A program made the translations under genes and the position numbers. Under the pieces are notes generated by a model. It was not told where the DNA came from and did no database searches. It saw only the letters and a list, made by a program, of their open reading frames with translations. DNA of 6,169 bases from Bacteroidota bacterium (GTDB lineage Bacteria > Bacteroidota > Rhodothermia > Rhodothermales > Rubricoccaceae), in assembly GCA_022564455.1 (NCBI GenBank), contig JADFLK010000144.1:1-6169 (forward strand), in the 5' to 3' direction. Shown piece by piece: positions 5,837-6,169 of this stretch (position 1 is the first letter of the stretch; each line of letters opens with the position of its first letter).

Positions 5837-6169
5837 TTAAAGGATCCCGAAGCCTTCCTAGCCAACGTCACTATCGTCGCGGAAGGAGCAACCGAAGTTG
5901 GATTCCTCCGCGCTCTTCTAGAGCGCTCAATCGAGGTTCCGTTCGGCGCTGTCGGTGTCTTGATAACCGATGGCGGAGGGCACGAGACTGCACTGCGTTT
6001 GCTCGAGTCGCTAACCAAGGCCGGTCTCACGGTGGGGGCCTTTGTGGACGAAGAGGGCAAGCACCCGGAGAGATGGTAAAGGATCAAAAACACGCTTGGA
6101 GATCTGGTTTTCCAATGGGCTAGTGGGTGCACGGAACAGAACGTCGTGCCTCAGATTCCGAAAGAAAAT
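5837..6169 (+). pseudogene. remnant: DUF2442 end joined to OLD-family TOPRIM nuclease domain
   Basis: The frame of the preceding gene continues after its TAA. Residues from 5837 read LKDPEAFLANV (the missing DUF2442 segment), then abruptly TIVAEGATEVGFLRALLE (5870 on), the start of a TOPRIM domain of the OLD-family ATP-dependent endonucleases. Glu at 5882 in AEG is the expected metal-binding Glu. VLITDGGGHETALRLLESL and VGAFVDEEGKHPERW follow; Asp at 6047 is the DxD-type acid, with the second acid here a Glu. A TAA at 6077-6079 interrupts, and the frame then reads RIKNTLGDLVFQWASGCTEQ up to the window edge, as expected for the OLD C-terminal region. The AAA ATPase half that should precede TOPRIM is absent. 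OLD-type proteins act in antiphage defence (for example GajA of Gabija), so this is likely a dead defence gene; the subfamily is not identified. Confidence 0.55.

Overview
The window is bacterial, GC-rich, and carries one intact housekeeping gene (citrate synthase) among several truncated or decaying genes. The lineage cannot be fixed from 6 kb. A large GLUG-repeat surface protein, a DegT-type aminotransferase remnant and an RNase E/G with a very long disordered insertion suggest an uncultured free-living phylum of the Planctomycetes/Hydrogenedentota sort. This placement is a low-confidence inference.

Layout. Bases 1-898 hold the C-terminal end of a GLUG-repeat protein with a C-terminal beta-sandwich domain. 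Bases 899-1474 hold no intact gene: 899-1120 is featureless and 1121-1478 looks like a decayed coding remnant with a frameshift and a stop. At 1475 a DegT/DnrJ/EryC1/StrS aminotransferase begins on the plus strand, but its homology ends after about 93 residues, near 1760. At the same place an RNase E/G gene coming from the right on the minus strand (start 3099) loses its own sense, so two convergent genes have both lost their 3' ends at one junction. The RNase part keeps the first half of its S1 domain and a roughly 350-residue charged, RS-rich insertion, and has no catalytic domain. Bases 3100-3716 are non-coding, with several short hairpins and a small tandem repeat. Citrate synthase follows at 3717-4883.

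The right third is the most interesting part. Directly behind citrate synthase lies a two-gene cassette, DUF4160 (4902-5177) and DUF2442 (5190-5480), which resembles small toxin-antitoxin-like pairs. It is followed by a second, 123-nt copy of the 3' end of the citrate synthase gene (5479-5601; 108/123 identical, no indels, same stop codon). Behind this second tail comes another DUF2442 gene (5618) whose frame is broken by a TAA. The frame then runs on into the TOPRIM nuclease domain of an OLD-family protein, broken by a second TAA and leaving the window at 6169. The region therefore reads [gltA tail A - DUF4160 - DUF2442] [gltA tail B - DUF2442 - OLD TOPRIM]. This is the pattern expected if small accessory or defence cassettes insert at the 3' end of citrate synthase while bringing a replacement gene end, as integrative elements do at tRNA genes. 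No integrase is visible in the window. A duplication-plus-deletion or an assembly artefact are the alternatives.
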